Source: Pyrinomonadaceae bacterium (GTDB lineage: Bacteria > Acidobacteriota > Blastocatellia > Pyrinomonadales > Pyrinomonadaceae). Taken from it: DNA of 64,000 bases. Shown here one piece after another: positions 34,316-42,898 of the stretch. Location of the stretch: contig JACMJZ010000007.1 in assembly GCA_014380365.1 (NCBI GenBank), positions 62,001 through 126,000 on the forward strand, given 5' to 3'. Below the pieces are notes generated by a model. That model saw nothing but the letters and a program-made list of their open reading frames with translations. It did no database searches and had not been told where the DNA came from. A program made the translations under genes and the position numbers. Positions within the stretch are counted from its first letter, which is position 1. Every line of letters starts with the position of its first letter.

Positions 34316-35863
34316 ATGCATTCTCGCTTTGGTGCTTGCCTGGTAATTTGCGCCGCACTTATTTTTGGTCTCGGCGGCGCTGCGTTCGCCCAGGGGGGTA
34401 GTTCGCAGAGTGACCTCTCGCCGCTGCAACGGCTGGACGTCATGCGATCAAAACTCGACTCATTGCGCCGATCTCTCAACAGCGCAATCTCTGCGTTGGG
34501 ATCCCCGAGCGAGAAGGAAAAGAAAGACCCCGACGATCCTCGCCAGAGGCTACGCGGTCTGGATAAAGACGTCGGCTCACTACTTTCCGAGATGAATGAT
34601 TTACGCGGGAAGCAGGAGCGCTCGGAACGCTACGATCCCACGTCGCTTGATCGACTCGAAACTGCCGTAGCAGATTTGGACAAGCGGGTGCAGATGGGAT
34701 TGCAAGCAACTGCCAGCGTTAGAACCACCGCAGCTAATTCCGGTAACTCCTCTAAAGGAAAGAAGAAGAAAGGTCGCTTCTTTGGTCTCTTCGGAGGTGG
34801 CGGTGATGACAAGTATGAAGAGTTAACAGGCACAGTCGCGCCGGGTCGCGATCGCGTTCTGTTTGAAGAGGCAGTGAAAGAAGTCAGGAAAGGGAATCAC
34901 GAAATCGGCCGTCTGCTCTTTTCGACAATCATAAATACCTACCCTGACTCGGCCTTTCTGCCCCTGTCAAAACTGGCAATTGCTGACTCGTTCTACCTTG
35001 AAGGCACAACCGCAGCGCTGGTTCAGGCCGCGCAGGCCTATTTAGACTGGCTCACTTTCTTTCCAACCGATCCGCTGGCGGATGATGCGATGTTGAAGGT
35101 GGCGGAGTCGGAAATGAGACAGATGGGTCTTTCCGACCGCGACATTACCCACGCGCGAAAAGCGGAACAGCGTCTAAAGTCTCTCTTGCAGCAATACCCG
35201 CAGACGAGCCTGAGGAGCAAGGTCGAGGATGATCTGCGTGAGACTCAGGAAAGCCTCGCGATGCACAGTTATGAAATCGGCAACTTTTATCTGGACGCGC
35301 GTTATCGGGGACATAAGGGCGGGCTCAAGGGAGCACAATCACGCTATAAAGAGGTAATTGATAAGTACCCCAATTTTTCGTTAAGAGATGGTGTGCTTTT
35401 CCGTCTGGCCTTTACTTACCAACAGGAGGAGGAACCCGACGAAGCCGCCAAATACTATCAGGAACTGCTGCGCAATTTTCCCAACAGCGATCATGCCGAA
35501 AAAGCAAAGGAGCAGTTGAGCATTATCGGCTTGGAAATTCCGGCCGCTGACCCTACCCGCAAGAATGTTCAGGCGCCTGAGCGCCCGGGTTTTATGGGGA
35601 GCCTGGTAAAGGAAGTGTTGGGAAAGGCTGATATCACGGTCGACAAGGATGGGATTTTGATTAGCAAGGATTCTAAAGAGGGCCGCGCCGATTTGATTGA
35701 TGAAGCAATTAAGTACAACGGACAGTTACCAACCAACGTCACGCCGGTGGCGCCTGTTCAACGTCGCACCACTAATCCGACGCCGCGCCCGGCTATCCAA
35801 AATCCGACTCAGACTCCGCCCGTCGCGCCTGCCACAACAGTACCGGGAGGAATCAAACCGTAA
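34316..35863 (+). CDS. exported coiled-coil/TPR protein, BamD/CpoB-like
   Basis: A 515-residue protein. The ATG at 34316 is preceded by TTGGAGG and opens a signal peptide (LVICAALIFGLGGAAFAQ), so it is periplasmic rather than lipid-anchored. Residues about 30-135 are coiled-coil (LQRLDVMRSKLDSLRRSLNS; LDRLETAVADLDKRVQ). Residues about 180-410 are BamD/YfiO-type tetratricopeptide repeats (LLFSTIINTYPDSAFLPLSKLAIADSFY quoted in part; YYQELLRNFPNSDHAEKAKEQL). The tail is Pro/Thr-rich. BamD assists beta-barrel insertion and CpoB links Tol-Pal with cell wall synthesis; both have these modules. At 515 residues it is about twice the length of E. coli BamD, so I call it BamD/CpoB-like. Confidence 0.82.
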   Translation: MHSRFGACLVICAALIFGLGGAAFAQGGSSQSDLSPLQRLDVMRSKLDSLRRSLNSAISALGSPSEKEKKDPDDPRQRLRGLDKDVGSLLSEMNDLRGKQERSERYDPTSLDRLETAVADLDKRVQMGLQATASVRTTAANSGNSSKGKKKKGRFFGLFGGGGDDKYEELTGTVAPGRDRVLFEEAVKEVRKGNHEIGRLLFSTIINTYPDSAFLPLSKLAIADSFYLEGTTAALVQAAQAYLDWLTFFPTDPLADDAMLKVAESEMRQMGLSDRDITHARKAEQRLKSLLQQYPQTSLRSKVEDDLRETQESLAMHSYEIGNFYLDARYRGHKGGLKGAQSRYKEVIDKYPNFSLRDGVLFRLAFTYQQEEEPDEAAKYYQELLRNFPNSDHAEKAKEQLSIIGLEIPAADPTRKNVQAPERPGFMGSLVKEVLGKADITVDKDGILISKDSKEGRADLIDEAIKYNGQLPTNVTPVAPVQRRTTNPTPRPAIQNPTQTPPVAPATTVPGGIKP

Positions 35864-35891
35864 CAGGAAGGTGTGAAATCGTCATCACTCG

Positions 35892-35926
35892 AAGGCCCGT
35901 TGGTTTGATCAACGGGCCTTTCTCTT
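35892..35926 (+). terminator. intrinsic terminator after the TPR gene
   Basis: A perfect 10-bp stem AAGGCCCGTT (35892-35901) / AACGGGCCTT (35911-35920) with a 9-nt loop, followed by TCTCTT. It ends the rsmB - PASTA - rpe - TPR transcription unit. Confidence 0.85.
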
Positions 35927-35958
35927 AGACAGTCGTAATTCGGGTAGTCCCCTGGTTC

Positions 35959-36032
35959 TTGTAACGCAAACTGTTAGTTTGTGCGCGCCTTGAAGCCATT
36001 CAGCCACCGCAAACTAACAGTTTGCGTTACAA
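35959..36032. repeat. 23-bp perfect inverted repeat
   Basis: 35959-35981 (TTGTAACGCAAACTGTTAGT...) and its exact inverse at 36010-36032, each arm containing the smaller palindrome CAAACTGTTAGTTTG. It lies between the terminator and the next small membrane-protein gene. Confidence 0.88.
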
Positions 36033-36106
36033 ATTAGGCCACTCCGTCTTTCGGTGTCGCTTGCTGAACTGCTTGAGTTGAACGATGATTGGATGGGAGG
36101 AGAGGA

Positions 36107-36625
36107 ATGGCTACTGCTAACGAACTGAGCTCAGGTGTTCCGTCAGAACTCGCGCGTCGACACAAAAGTACGACGACCACCGTTTGGTCGCTGCTGATTG
36201 CTGTAGTCCTTCTCTGCGTCCTGGCGTTTGTTTCACAGAAGTTTCTGACACAGCGAAACAATCCGTCGCTCCACATGGCAGTCTTAATCACTATTCTGAC
36301 ATTCGGGCTGGGTGCAATCGCTTTCAGGCGCACCAAGTTTGCGACGATGCGATTGCAGGACATTGGAGCACTCCAGGGAGCTTCTGGGCTTTTGATTTCC
36401 CTGCAAAGAACCACTCTTCAGGTAGCACTCATCGGAACTGCAATAGCCCTCATTGGTTTCTCAGCTACACTGTATTTCGGAGACCCTTGGTACACTTACC
36501 GGGCAGGAGTGGTGTCGGTCGCAGTGCTACTGTACTGCTATCCAGTTCGTGCTGCCTGGGAAACGGTGCTCAAGCGATTTGCGTCATCTCCAGACGCCGC
36601 AAGTCCTCCCGAAAACACTCGGTAA
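36107..36625 (+). CDS. four-helix small membrane protein of unknown function
   Basis: A 172-residue protein with four predicted membrane helices (about 26-44, 57-75, 106-127 and 137-155) and short hydrophilic ends. No family signature is recognised. The ATG at 36107 has an excellent ribosome site (GGGAGGAGAGG); a TTG six codons upstream is less likely. It stands alone between palindromic repeats and the CAP-domain gene. Confidence 0.65.
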   Translation: MATANELSSGVPSELARRHKSTTTTVWSLLIAVVLLCVLAFVSQKFLTQRNNPSLHMAVLITILTFGLGAIAFRRTKFATMRLQDIGALQGASGLLISLQRTTLQVALIGTAIALIGFSATLYFGDPWYTYRAGVVSVAVLLYCYPVRAAWETVLKRFASSPDAASPPENTR

Positions 36626-36801
36626 TCTCTCACAACGAGAACCAAAGCCCCTTCAAGTAAAAAGCATTGATCTTAAGTTGTCCCTTTGCTAAGGTGAAGG
36701 TGTCGTTCCTGACCTGCCGGCCCCGGCTAGGTTCTTCAGACTAAACAGCCTACCTCAAGGCCAAAAGCTTGGCGCCGCGCGCTGAGCGGTAATCCCCCGC
36801 A

Positions 36802-37461
36802 ATGATCCAACATTTGAATTTCGCGATTTCCACCCTCTTATCTTTAGTCAGTCTTGGGGTAATAAAGTCGAGTCCTGCTTTTCTGACCGTTCTGACCCTT
36901 TGCTATGCAGTCTCCGCGCAAAACCCGGGGCCCCTGCTGTCGGCACGTCTTCTATCAGAACCCGCCAGCCGGCTTTCTGATCCACCACGCGCCGTCTCCG
37001 CAGCCGAAGTCGTCTCGCCGGCAACGGTTGCCGCGTCTCTTCTGTCACCTGCAATAGGGGATGCAACAGTGATCGAGCGCCGTGCGTTTGAAGTAACCAA
37101 CCAGGAACGGGAAAAGGTTGGACTCGCTCCACTCACCTGGGATGCGGACCTGTGCCGGATGGCAAGGCTCCATTCTGAGAGCATGGCGCGCCTTGGGTTC
37201 TTCGGACACGAAACGCCGGAGGGGTTGCGACTGAAGGAGCGGGCCAAGTCGATGGGAATTCTCCACTTTAGAGTGATCGCCGAGAACATCGCGTATAATA
37301 AAGGCCACGAAGATCCGGGAGCGTTTGCGGTGGAGAGGTGGATGATTTCCGCCGGGCACCGCGCCAATATTCTTTACGTCGGGTTTCAGGCTTCCGCGAT
37401 CGGTAGTTATGTTTCGACCGACGGTAGTGTTTACCTGACCCAAGTTTTCATTAACCGCTAG
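36802..37461 (+). CDS. secreted CAP-domain (SCP/PR1-like) protein
   Basis: A 219-residue exported protein. A signal peptide (about 10-40, ending CYAVSAQ) and a Ser/Pro/Ala-rich spacer lead to a CAP domain (about 93-219): NQEREKVGLAPLTWDADLCRMARLHSESMA (quoted in part), GFFGHETPEG, and ISAGHRANILYVGF. Bacterial CAP proteins are extracellular and bind metal through conserved His residues; their roles are mostly unknown. A perfect 9-bp hairpin follows the stop at 37486. Confidence 0.93.
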   Translation: MIQHLNFAISTLLSLVSLGVIKSSPAFLTVLTLCYAVSAQNPGPLLSARLLSEPASRLSDPPRAVSAAEVVSPATVAASLLSPAIGDATVIERRAFEVTNQEREKVGLAPLTWDADLCRMARLHSESMARLGFFGHETPEGLRLKERAKSMGILHFRVIAENIAYNKGHEDPGAFAVERWMISAGHRANILYVGFQASAIGSYVSTDGSVYLTQVFINR

Positions 37462-37485
37462 TCTCCGAGTCCGCAGGTTCTGAGG

Positions 37486-37510
37486 GGCGGCTAGCGGGTA
37501 ACTAGCCGCC
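37486..37510. terminator. hairpin between the CAP gene and ispE
   Basis: GGCGGCTAG (37486-37494) / CTAGCCGCC (37502-37510) with a 7-nt loop. There is no T-run and it ends 5 bp before the ispE GTG, so it could also affect ispE initiation. Confidence 0.5.
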
Positions 37511-37515
37511 ACTAA

Positions 37516-38478
37516 GTGAATTCTTACTCTTTAACTCTTCCTTCCTTCGCCAAGGTCAACTGGAGTGTGCGGCTGCTAGGCAGACGTCCTGACGGCTATC
37601 ATGAAGTCAGGACAATACTGCAGACGATCTCAATTCAAGACGACCTTGAGTTTGAAGTCACGCGCGATGGGTCTATCGATCTCACCTGCGAACAGCCCGA
37701 TATACCAACTGATAATCGAAATCTGATCGTTCGTGCGGCCAATGCCCTGAAGCAGCGTTACCACGTTGCCGAGGGAGCGCGCATTCGACTTGTGAAAAGG
37801 ATTCCCGCGCAGGCGGGCCTCGGCGGCGGCTCTTCAAACGCTGCCGTTTCGTTATTGACCCTGGCGCATCTTTGGAAGACTTCCGCCACTGGAGCCGAGT
37901 TGCTGGACATCGCTGCGCGGCTCGGGGCCGACGTTCCGTTTTTCCTGCTGGGAGGTGTGGCACTCGGTACGGGAACCGGCGCAACAGTTTCAGCTCTGGC
38001 CGATGATGATGAACGCAGAATTCCACACCTCATTGTCATCAAGCCAAACGCGACGGTCTCGACCGCAGCCGCTTACGCAGCTATGAATTTACCCGCCTTG
38101 ACAACAAAGAAACAGGACCCTATTCTTTCTAATTCGCAAACGTCGGCAAATTCAGAAGATTCGCAACCATGGCCTCTGTCCGACTTATTCCTGAGCGAGT
38201 CGCAGAACGATTTTGAAGCGGTGATCTTTGATATTGAGCCTGAGATTAGACGGGCCAGGGATACGCTACTTCAGGCTGGAGCGCTTGGTGCTTTATTGGC
38301 TGGCAGTGGTTCGAGTGTATTTGGTATCTTTGCCGATGCTGAGGCTCAGCAGCGCGGCATTAAAGAGATTCAGGCTGAAGCCGGCTGGCGCATATTTCCC
38401 TGTGTTACCCTGTCGCGCGATGAATACCGTCGTCAGATAGGTCTGGAGTTGTTTCACTTTTTCGAAAAAGGTCAATGA
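37516..38478 (+). CDS. ispE: 4-diphosphocytidyl-2-C-methyl-D-erythritol kinase
   Basis: A 320-residue GHMP kinase of the MEP isoprenoid pathway, phosphorylating CDP-ME. The family start SFAKVNWSVRLLGRRPDGYHEV, the ATP loop IPAQAGLGGGSSNAAV and the late LLAGSGSSVFGIF are present. GTG start at 37516 was chosen because it lies immediately before the conserved LTLPSFAKVN segment. The gene ends 3 bp before a tRNA-Gln gene. Confidence 0.95.
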   Translation: MNSYSLTLPSFAKVNWSVRLLGRRPDGYHEVRTILQTISIQDDLEFEVTRDGSIDLTCEQPDIPTDNRNLIVRAANALKQRYHVAEGARIRLVKRIPAQAGLGGGSSNAAVSLLTLAHLWKTSATGAELLDIAARLGADVPFFLLGGVALGTGTGATVSALADDDERRIPHLIVIKPNATVSTAAAYAAMNLPALTTKKQDPILSNSQTSANSEDSQPWPLSDLFLSESQNDFEAVIFDIEPEIRRARDTLLQAGALGALLAGSGSSVFGIFADAEAQQRGIKEIQAEAGWRIFPCVTLSRDEYRRQIGLELFHFFEKGQ

Positions 38479-38481
38479 TAC

Positions 38482-38556
38482 TGGGGCGTCGCCAAGTGGT
38501 AAGGCACCGGCCTTTGAAGCCGGCATTCGTAGGTTCGAATCCTCCCGCCCCAGCCA
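38482..38556 (+). tRNA. tRNA-Gln (anticodon UUG)
   Basis: A full cloverleaf. Acceptor TGGGGCG (38482-38488) pairs with CGCCCCA (38546-38552). The D-arm contains GCCAAGTGGTAAGGC, and the anticodon stem CCGGC / GCCGG encloses CTTTGAA (anticodon TTG). The T-arm has the GGTTCGAATCC loop, the discriminator is G and CCA is encoded. It lies 3 bp after ispE, so it may share its transcript. The 88 bp downstream (to prs) contain CGACCGATG-like direct repeats and no gene. Confidence 0.98.
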
Positions 38557-38644
38557 CTTCTTGAAAAGCGACCGATGACGGACGACCGGCGACCGATGCA
38601 ATCCAGCCACCGTCTGAGGTCGACCGTCCTCGGTCACTTTACTT

Positions 38645-39592
38645 ATGGGCACAACTGGCGGCATTAAGGTTTTTTCCGGCAACGCAAACCAGGAACTGGC
38701 GGAAGAGATTGCCCGCCATCTGGGTTGCGACATGGGACGGGCGTTCACGGAACGCTTTTCCGACGGCGAGTTTAATTTCCAGATCGATGAGAACGTTCGC
38801 GGCGGCGACGTTTTTATCGTTCAGCCGACTTGCCCGCCCACCGATGAGCATCTGATGGAGCTGCTGATAATGCTCGACGCGTTTCGTCGATCGTCAGCTG
38901 AACGCATCACGGCGGTCATCCCATATTACGGTTACGGCAGGTCGGATAAGAAAGATCGGCCCCGCGTTCCAATCTCGGCCAGGTTGGTCGCGAATTTGAT
39001 CACGGTGGCGGGCGCAGATCGCCTGTTAACGATTGATTTGCATGCGGCGCAGATTCAGGGGTTCTTTGATATTCCGGTAGATCACCTTTATTCGGCCCCG
39101 GTGATGATTGGTTACTATCAGGACAATCCGCTGCCAAATTTGACGGTGGTGGCTCCGGATACGGGTGGCGCCGAACGCGCCCGCGCCTACGCCAAACGGC
39201 TGGATGCGGAACTGGCGCTGTGCGATAAACGTCGCGAAAAGGCCAACGTAGCAGAGGTTATGAATGTCGTCGGCGACGTGCGCGGACGGAGTTGTTTGAT
39301 TGTTGACGACATGTGCGACACGGGTGGCTCCTTGACGAAAGTGGCCAAAGCGTTGAAGAATGCAGGGGCCGAAAGAATTCACGCTTGCTTTACGCACGCA
39401 GTTTTATCGGGAAAAGCGGTGCAGCAGCTCGATGAGTCGGAAATCGAGCAGATAATTATTACGAACACGATTCCGCTGCGCGATCATGCGTGCGAGTTGA
39501 AAAAGATCAAAGTACTTAGTATCGCGCCACTTCTGGCGAAAGCGATCAAGTCGATCCATGAGGAGACCAGCGTTTCCTCGCTCTTCGTTTAG
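38645..39592 (+). CDS. prs: ribose-phosphate pyrophosphokinase
   Basis: A 315-residue enzyme that makes PRPP from ribose-5-phosphate and ATP for nucleotide, His and Trp synthesis. Seen: KVFSGNANQELAEEIA, FSDGEFNFQIDENVRG, the flexible-loop/ATP segment YYGYGRSDKKDRPRVPISA, metal-binding LTIDLHAAQIQGFFD, and the PRPP loop CLIVDDMCDTGGSL. It is followed, after a palindromic repeat, by rplY and pth, an arrangement seen in many bacteria. Confidence 0.98.
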   Translation: MGTTGGIKVFSGNANQELAEEIARHLGCDMGRAFTERFSDGEFNFQIDENVRGGDVFIVQPTCPPTDEHLMELLIMLDAFRRSSAERITAVIPYYGYGRSDKKDRPRVPISARLVANLITVAGADRLLTIDLHAAQIQGFFDIPVDHLYSAPVMIGYYQDNPLPNLTVVAPDTGGAERARAYAKRLDAELALCDKRREKANVAEVMNVVGDVRGRSCLIVDDMCDTGGSLTKVAKALKNAGAERIHACFTHAVLSGKAVQQLDESEIEQIIITNTIPLRDHACELKKIKVLSIAPLLAKAIKSIHEETSVSSLFV

Positions 39593-39630
39593 CGAAGGGC
39601 AAACACTGATGGCTGAATAGAAGTCCATCA

Positions 39631-39724
39631 GCGATCACTCAAGAAGTTCAGAGTTCAAGCTTCAGCTTGTTATTTCCGCTGGAAGCAACCTAAAGGTTGA
39701 ACTCTAAACTGCTTGAGTGATCGC
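39631..39724. repeat. 28-bp inverted repeat with two inner hairpins
   Basis: Arms 39631-39658 and 39697-39724 pair with two mismatches (begin GCGATCACTCAAG). Inside are CAAGCTTCAGCTTG and CAACCTAAAGGTTG, the same pair of hairpins as in the repeat at 26455-26520. The outer word CTCAAGCAGTT also occurs near 12405. No ORF. Confidence 0.85.
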
Positions 39725-39749
39725 TGAACGCATGTAAAGAGGAGCAGTC

Positions 39750-40436
39750 ATGGCAGAACATAAAGACATTACGGTGCGCGCGAAGCCCAGAGAAGGCCGC
39801 GGCAAGAATGATGCGCGCCGCGCACGGGTCGCGGGAATGGTTCCGGTCGTCGTCTATGGTGGCGAGGGTGGAAGTGTCGCAGCGCTTGCGCCGCTGCGAG
39901 ACCTGGCGGCGATCCTTCGCTCCGAGTCTGGCCGTAACACGATTTTCACGATCGACATTGAAGGCGGCGGAGTGAGCGAAGTGATGTTTCACGATCGCCA
40001 GGTCGACCCGGTGCGCGGTCGTCTCCTGCACGCGGACCTGACGCGACTGGTCAAGGGTCAGAAGATTGAAGTCACAGTGCCTTTGCATCTGACCGGAGAG
40101 CCCGTGGGCGTTCGTGAGGAGCAGGGCGTGCTCGAACAGATCATTCGCGAACTGGAGATACGTTGCGAGCCACGAGAAATCCCAGATGTCATAAACGTCG
40201 ATGTTTCAAACCTCGGTGTTCACGATGTCCTGCACATTTCCGACATCCAGGTCGACGACAAAATCGAAATCCTTAATGATCCTGCCACGGTAATTGCCAC
40301 CGTTGGTATTGTGAAGGAAGAGCCTGTCGCTGTGCCTGAGGTTGAGGTTGAGGCTGCCGCTGAACCGGAAGTAATTGGTAAGGGCAAGAAAGAGGATGAG
40401 GCTGGGGACGAAGCTGATAAGGGCAAGAAGCAATAA
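39750..40436 (+). CDS. rplY: 50S ribosomal protein L25 (CTC form)
   Basis: A 228-residue 5S-rRNA-binding ribosomal protein of the long CTC/general-stress type: an N-terminal L25 domain (residues 4-95; REGRGKNDARRARVAGMVPVVVYG quoted in part) plus the C-terminal TL5 beta domain (about 96-190) and an acidic/Lys-rich tail (KGKKEDEAGDEADKGKK). The ATG has AGAGGAG upstream. pth begins 21 bp downstream, so the genes form an operon. Confidence 0.96.
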   Translation: MAEHKDITVRAKPREGRGKNDARRARVAGMVPVVVYGGEGGSVAALAPLRDLAAILRSESGRNTIFTIDIEGGGVSEVMFHDRQVDPVRGRLLHADLTRLVKGQKIEVTVPLHLTGEPVGVREEQGVLEQIIRELEIRCEPREIPDVINVDVSNLGVHDVLHISDIQVDDKIEILNDPATVIATVGIVKEEPVAVPEVEVEAAAEPEVIGKGKKEDEAGDEADKGKKQ

Positions 40437-40457
40437 CTGCTTGCCGATGGCAATGAG

Positions 40458-41048
40458 ATGCGCCTGATTGTTGGCCTCGGAAATCCGGGCACCGAGTACG
40501 AATGGTCACGCCATAATCTTGGGTTCATGTTGATTGACAAGTTGAGTGCAACGGCGGGGATTGAGTTAACACAGCGCGTGTGTCAATCCAGGGTGGGCCG
40601 CGGCGACCTCGAAGGCTGCGCTGTGAAACTCGTCAAGCCGCAGACCTTCATGAACCTAAGCGGCGAAGCGGTCGCATGTTTGGTGGCGAAGCACAAACTG
40701 GCGTCGACGGATGAAAAATCAGGCCCTGGTGAGATGTTGATTGTTGTCTCGGATGATCTGGCGCTTCCGTTGGGTAAGATTCGGATTCGAGCGCGCGGCT
40801 CCGCCGGTGGGCACAACGGTTTGAAGTCGATCATCGCGGCCTTGGGAACGAATGAATTTACGCGCGTGCGCATCGGTATCCAGCCGGAGCATCCGATTAA
40901 CGACACAAAGCGATTCGTGCTTGACTCCTTTTCGCGAAGTGCGAGAGCCCAGGCTGAGAAGATTTTGGAGAGAAGTGCCGAGGCGGTCCGAACAATCGTC
41001 CGAGACGGCGTGCTGAAAGCAATGAGCAGTTACAACAGTGACAAGTGA
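40458..41048 (+). CDS. pth: peptidyl-tRNA hydrolase
   Basis: A 196-residue enzyme that frees tRNA from dropped-off peptidyl-tRNA. Motifs: LIVGLGNPGTEYEWSRHNLGFM (quoted; the catalytic His lies in SRHN), KPQTFMNLSGEAV, VSDDLALPLGKIRIRARGSAGGHNGLKSI (in part) and FTRVRIGIQP. The last codons and the stop lie inside a tandem GTGACAA repeat (four copies from 41038), so the C-terminus is encoded by repeat DNA. Confidence 0.97.
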   Translation: MRLIVGLGNPGTEYEWSRHNLGFMLIDKLSATAGIELTQRVCQSRVGRGDLEGCAVKLVKPQTFMNLSGEAVACLVAKHKLASTDEKSGPGEMLIVVSDDLALPLGKIRIRARGSAGGHNGLKSIIAALGTNEFTRVRIGIQPEHPINDTKRFVLDSFSRSARAQAEKILERSAEAVRTIVRDGVLKAMSSYNSDK

Positions 41049-41130
41049 CAAGTGACAAGTGACAAGTGACGAGTAACTGGCCGGCCTATGAGTCTGGCTT
41101 GTCACTCGTCACTTACCACTCGTCACTTGC
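41038..41130. repeat. GTGACAA tandem repeat and inverted copies between pth and rpsF
   Basis: Four head-to-tail copies of GTGACAA (41038-41065), then GTGACGAGT. The inverse words TTGTCACTCGTCACTT and ACTCGTCACTTG follow at about 41099-41129. The left half can pair with the right half, leaving the rpsF ribosome site free just after. Confidence 0.85.
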
Positions 41131-41143
41131 TTGGAGGAATATT

Positions 41144-41575
41144 TTGGAAACTAAGAGACAGTACGAATTGGTATTTATTGTCGACCCAACCGCGGACGAT
41201 GATGAAGTGTCACGCCTCACCGATGGTTTTAAGCAAATCATCACGGATCAAGGCGGCTCTATCACAAAACACGAGAGCATGGGTAAGCGGCAACTGGCTT
41301 ACGAGATCCTTCATAAGACCGAAGGCCATTTCGTCTTGCTGGAGATCGAGGGATCAGGTCGCGAAATCGCCGAACTAGAGCGCCGCATGCGCGTGAACGA
41401 TCGCATTATTCGTTATATCACCGTGCGTGTAGACGAGGATCGCCGTCGTGCAGAGAAGTTTAAGGCCAAGCGCGAACGCAAAGCTGCGAAGCGGCCAGGT
41501 GGAGCGGACCAGCAAAGGCGCCCAGAGTCAGCAAGCGAAGCGGACGACGATGACGCCGGCGAAGAGGCTGCGTAG
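41144..41575 (+). CDS. rpsF: 30S ribosomal protein S6
   Basis: A 143-residue ribosomal protein that binds 16S rRNA together with S18. TTG start at 41144 was chosen because GGAGG lies 6 nt upstream and the protein then begins ETKRQYELVFIVDP, the usual S6 start. MGKRQLAYEI and the family strand HFVLLEIEGSG follow. The C-terminus has a Lys/Arg-rich stretch and an acidic end. First gene of the classical rpsF-rpsR-rplI-dnaB run. Confidence 0.95.
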   Translation: METKRQYELVFIVDPTADDDEVSRLTDGFKQIITDQGGSITKHESMGKRQLAYEILHKTEGHFVLLEIEGSGREIAELERRMRVNDRIIRYITVRVDEDRRRAEKFKAKRERKAAKRPGGADQQRRPESASEADDDDAGEEAA

Positions 41576-41693
41576 AGGTTGAAACGGAACGCGGAGCCGG
41601 AGAGACCGTCGGCTGTGTCATCAGGCACAGCCCGCGATCGGTATCAGCGCTTTGCGGTTCACAATTCACGAATAGGTTTTAGAAGAGGAAAAT

Positions 41694-41996
41694 ATGTCAT
41701 CTAATTACGAAGACCGTGGGCGTCGCTACAATGGCGACGACGATTTTGACCGGGGTAGGCCCAGGCAGGACCGCGGAGGCCGCTTCCGGCGCCGCCGCAG
41801 AGTCTGCCGTTTCTGCCTGGAGAAGGCCGATATAATCGACTTCAAGGACGCCAGATTCCTGTCAAACTATACTCCTGAGCGCGGCAAGATTATTCCCAGA
41901 CGAATCACCGGCAACTGCGCCATTCACCAGCGCATGCTGGCCGAGGCAATTAAGCGTGCGCGTAACATCGCACTTTTGCCCTATACGACCGACTAA
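41694..41996 (+). CDS. rpsR: 30S ribosomal protein S18
   Basis: A 100-residue ribosomal protein. After a long basic/acidic N-terminal extension (residues 1-36, [17 protein letters not shown]) comes the S18 core [20 protein letters not shown] and [25 protein letters not shown] (in part). Cysteines in CRFC and the later NCAIH could bind zinc, as in C+ type S18 proteins. GAAGAGGAAA precedes the ATG. Confidence 0.97.
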   Translation: MSSNYEDRGRRYNGDDDFDRGRPRQDRGGRFRRRRRVCRFCLEKADIIDFKDARFLSNYTPERGKIIPRRITGNCAIHQRMLAEAIKRARNIALLPYTTD

Positions 41997-42023
41997 AGAA
42001 ATCAGGGAAGAGGAGCTGCGAAA

Positions 42024-42575
42024 ATGGCGCACACTAAGATTCTTTTACGACAAGACGTTGACGATCTCGGCGCCCGCGGAGAAATCGTGCGGGTGAAGGC
42101 CGGCTATGCGCGCAATTATCTTTTGCCGCGCAAGCTGGCGGTGGAAGCAACAAACAGCAACGTGAAGCAGATTGAGCAGGAACGCGCTGCGCTTTTGAAA
42201 AAGGAAGCAGGAGAGCGTAAGACTGCTGAAGGACAGGCGGAGCAACTTCGGGCTCTGGTGCTGGAGTTCAAACGGAAAGCCGGCGAGCAAGGCGCTCTCT
42301 ATGGCTCTGTGACGTCCATGGACATCGCCGAAGCGTTGAAAGAGCGCGGCTATGAAATCGACCGTCATCGCCTCCACCTGCGTGAACCGATCAAGCGCCT
42401 GGGGGATGTGGCGGTACCGCTGCGATTGCATCGCGAGGTCACGGTTGAGCTGCAGGTAAAAGTCAGTGCCGAAGGCGAAGTCATCGCCGGCCACATGACT
42501 CCGGAGCAAGAGGCGGAGATTGCGAAACAAACGGAAACACCTGAAAGCAACGACGAACCGTCAGTCGACGCGTGA
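42024..42575 (+). CDS. rplI: 50S ribosomal protein L9
   Basis: A 183-residue ribosomal protein. The N-terminal domain ILLRQDVDDLGARGEIVRVKAGYARNYLLPR (in part) is followed by the long connecting helix (about 50-75) and the C-terminal rRNA-binding domain (YGSVTSMDIAEALKERGYEIDRHRL). It has an acidic tail about 30 residues longer than E. coli L9. It follows rpsR after 27 bp. The gap to dnaB (42576-42898) holds a palindromic repeat and a possible promoter. Confidence 0.97.
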   Translation: MAHTKILLRQDVDDLGARGEIVRVKAGYARNYLLPRKLAVEATNSNVKQIEQERAALLKKEAGERKTAEGQAEQLRALVLEFKRKAGEQGALYGSVTSMDIAEALKERGYEIDRHRLHLREPIKRLGDVAVPLRLHREVTVELQVKVSAEGEVIAGHMTPEQEAEIAKQTETPESNDEPSVDA

Positions 42576-42654
42576 ACTAACAGCCACGCATCCTGGATAC
42601 TGATCTCAGCAAGCCGCCGAGAACCTAGTCGGCAGCAATACAAGCAGTAAAGCG

Positions 42655-42724
42655 ATCCACGAAACCACACGGAAGAAGGCGAATTAGTATTTCCATTCGC
42701 GCGATTTCGTGTGGCTTCGTGGAT
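42655..42724. repeat. ATCCACGAA...TTCGTGGAT inverted repeat
   Basis: ATCCACGAAACCACACG (42655-42671) is answered by CGTGTGGCTTCGTGGAT (42708-42724), pairing with one mismatch. A related copy is at 61291-61354. It could serve as a terminator hairpin for the ribosomal-protein operon. Confidence 0.8.
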
Positions 42725-42833
42725 AGTTTTTTCCGAAGTCTGATAGAGCTACAAAATTCATACGTTGGGGGCTTAGCTTCTGTCTGCAAATCCTCAGGCT
42801 TAACGCGTCTCAAATTAAAACAGTCAAATTTTT

Positions 42834-42860
42834 GGCCGCCTAACGGGCTTGTTGTATAGT
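42834..42860 (+). promoter_or_regulatory. possible sigma70-type promoter upstream of dnaB
   Basis: TTGGCC (42834-42839) and TATAGT (42855-42860) with a 15-bp spacer, about 40 bp before the dnaB start. The spacer is shorter than ideal, so this is only suggestive. AT-rich surroundings contrast with the neighbouring coding DNA. Confidence 0.3.
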
Positions 42861-42898
42861 GCTAATTCTTCAATATTAGCTGAAAACTTCTTATTCAA

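Noticed and set aside
41038-41073. Possible CRISPR-like repeat array
   Set aside because: The units are 7 bp and contiguous without spacers, so it is a simple tandem repeat.
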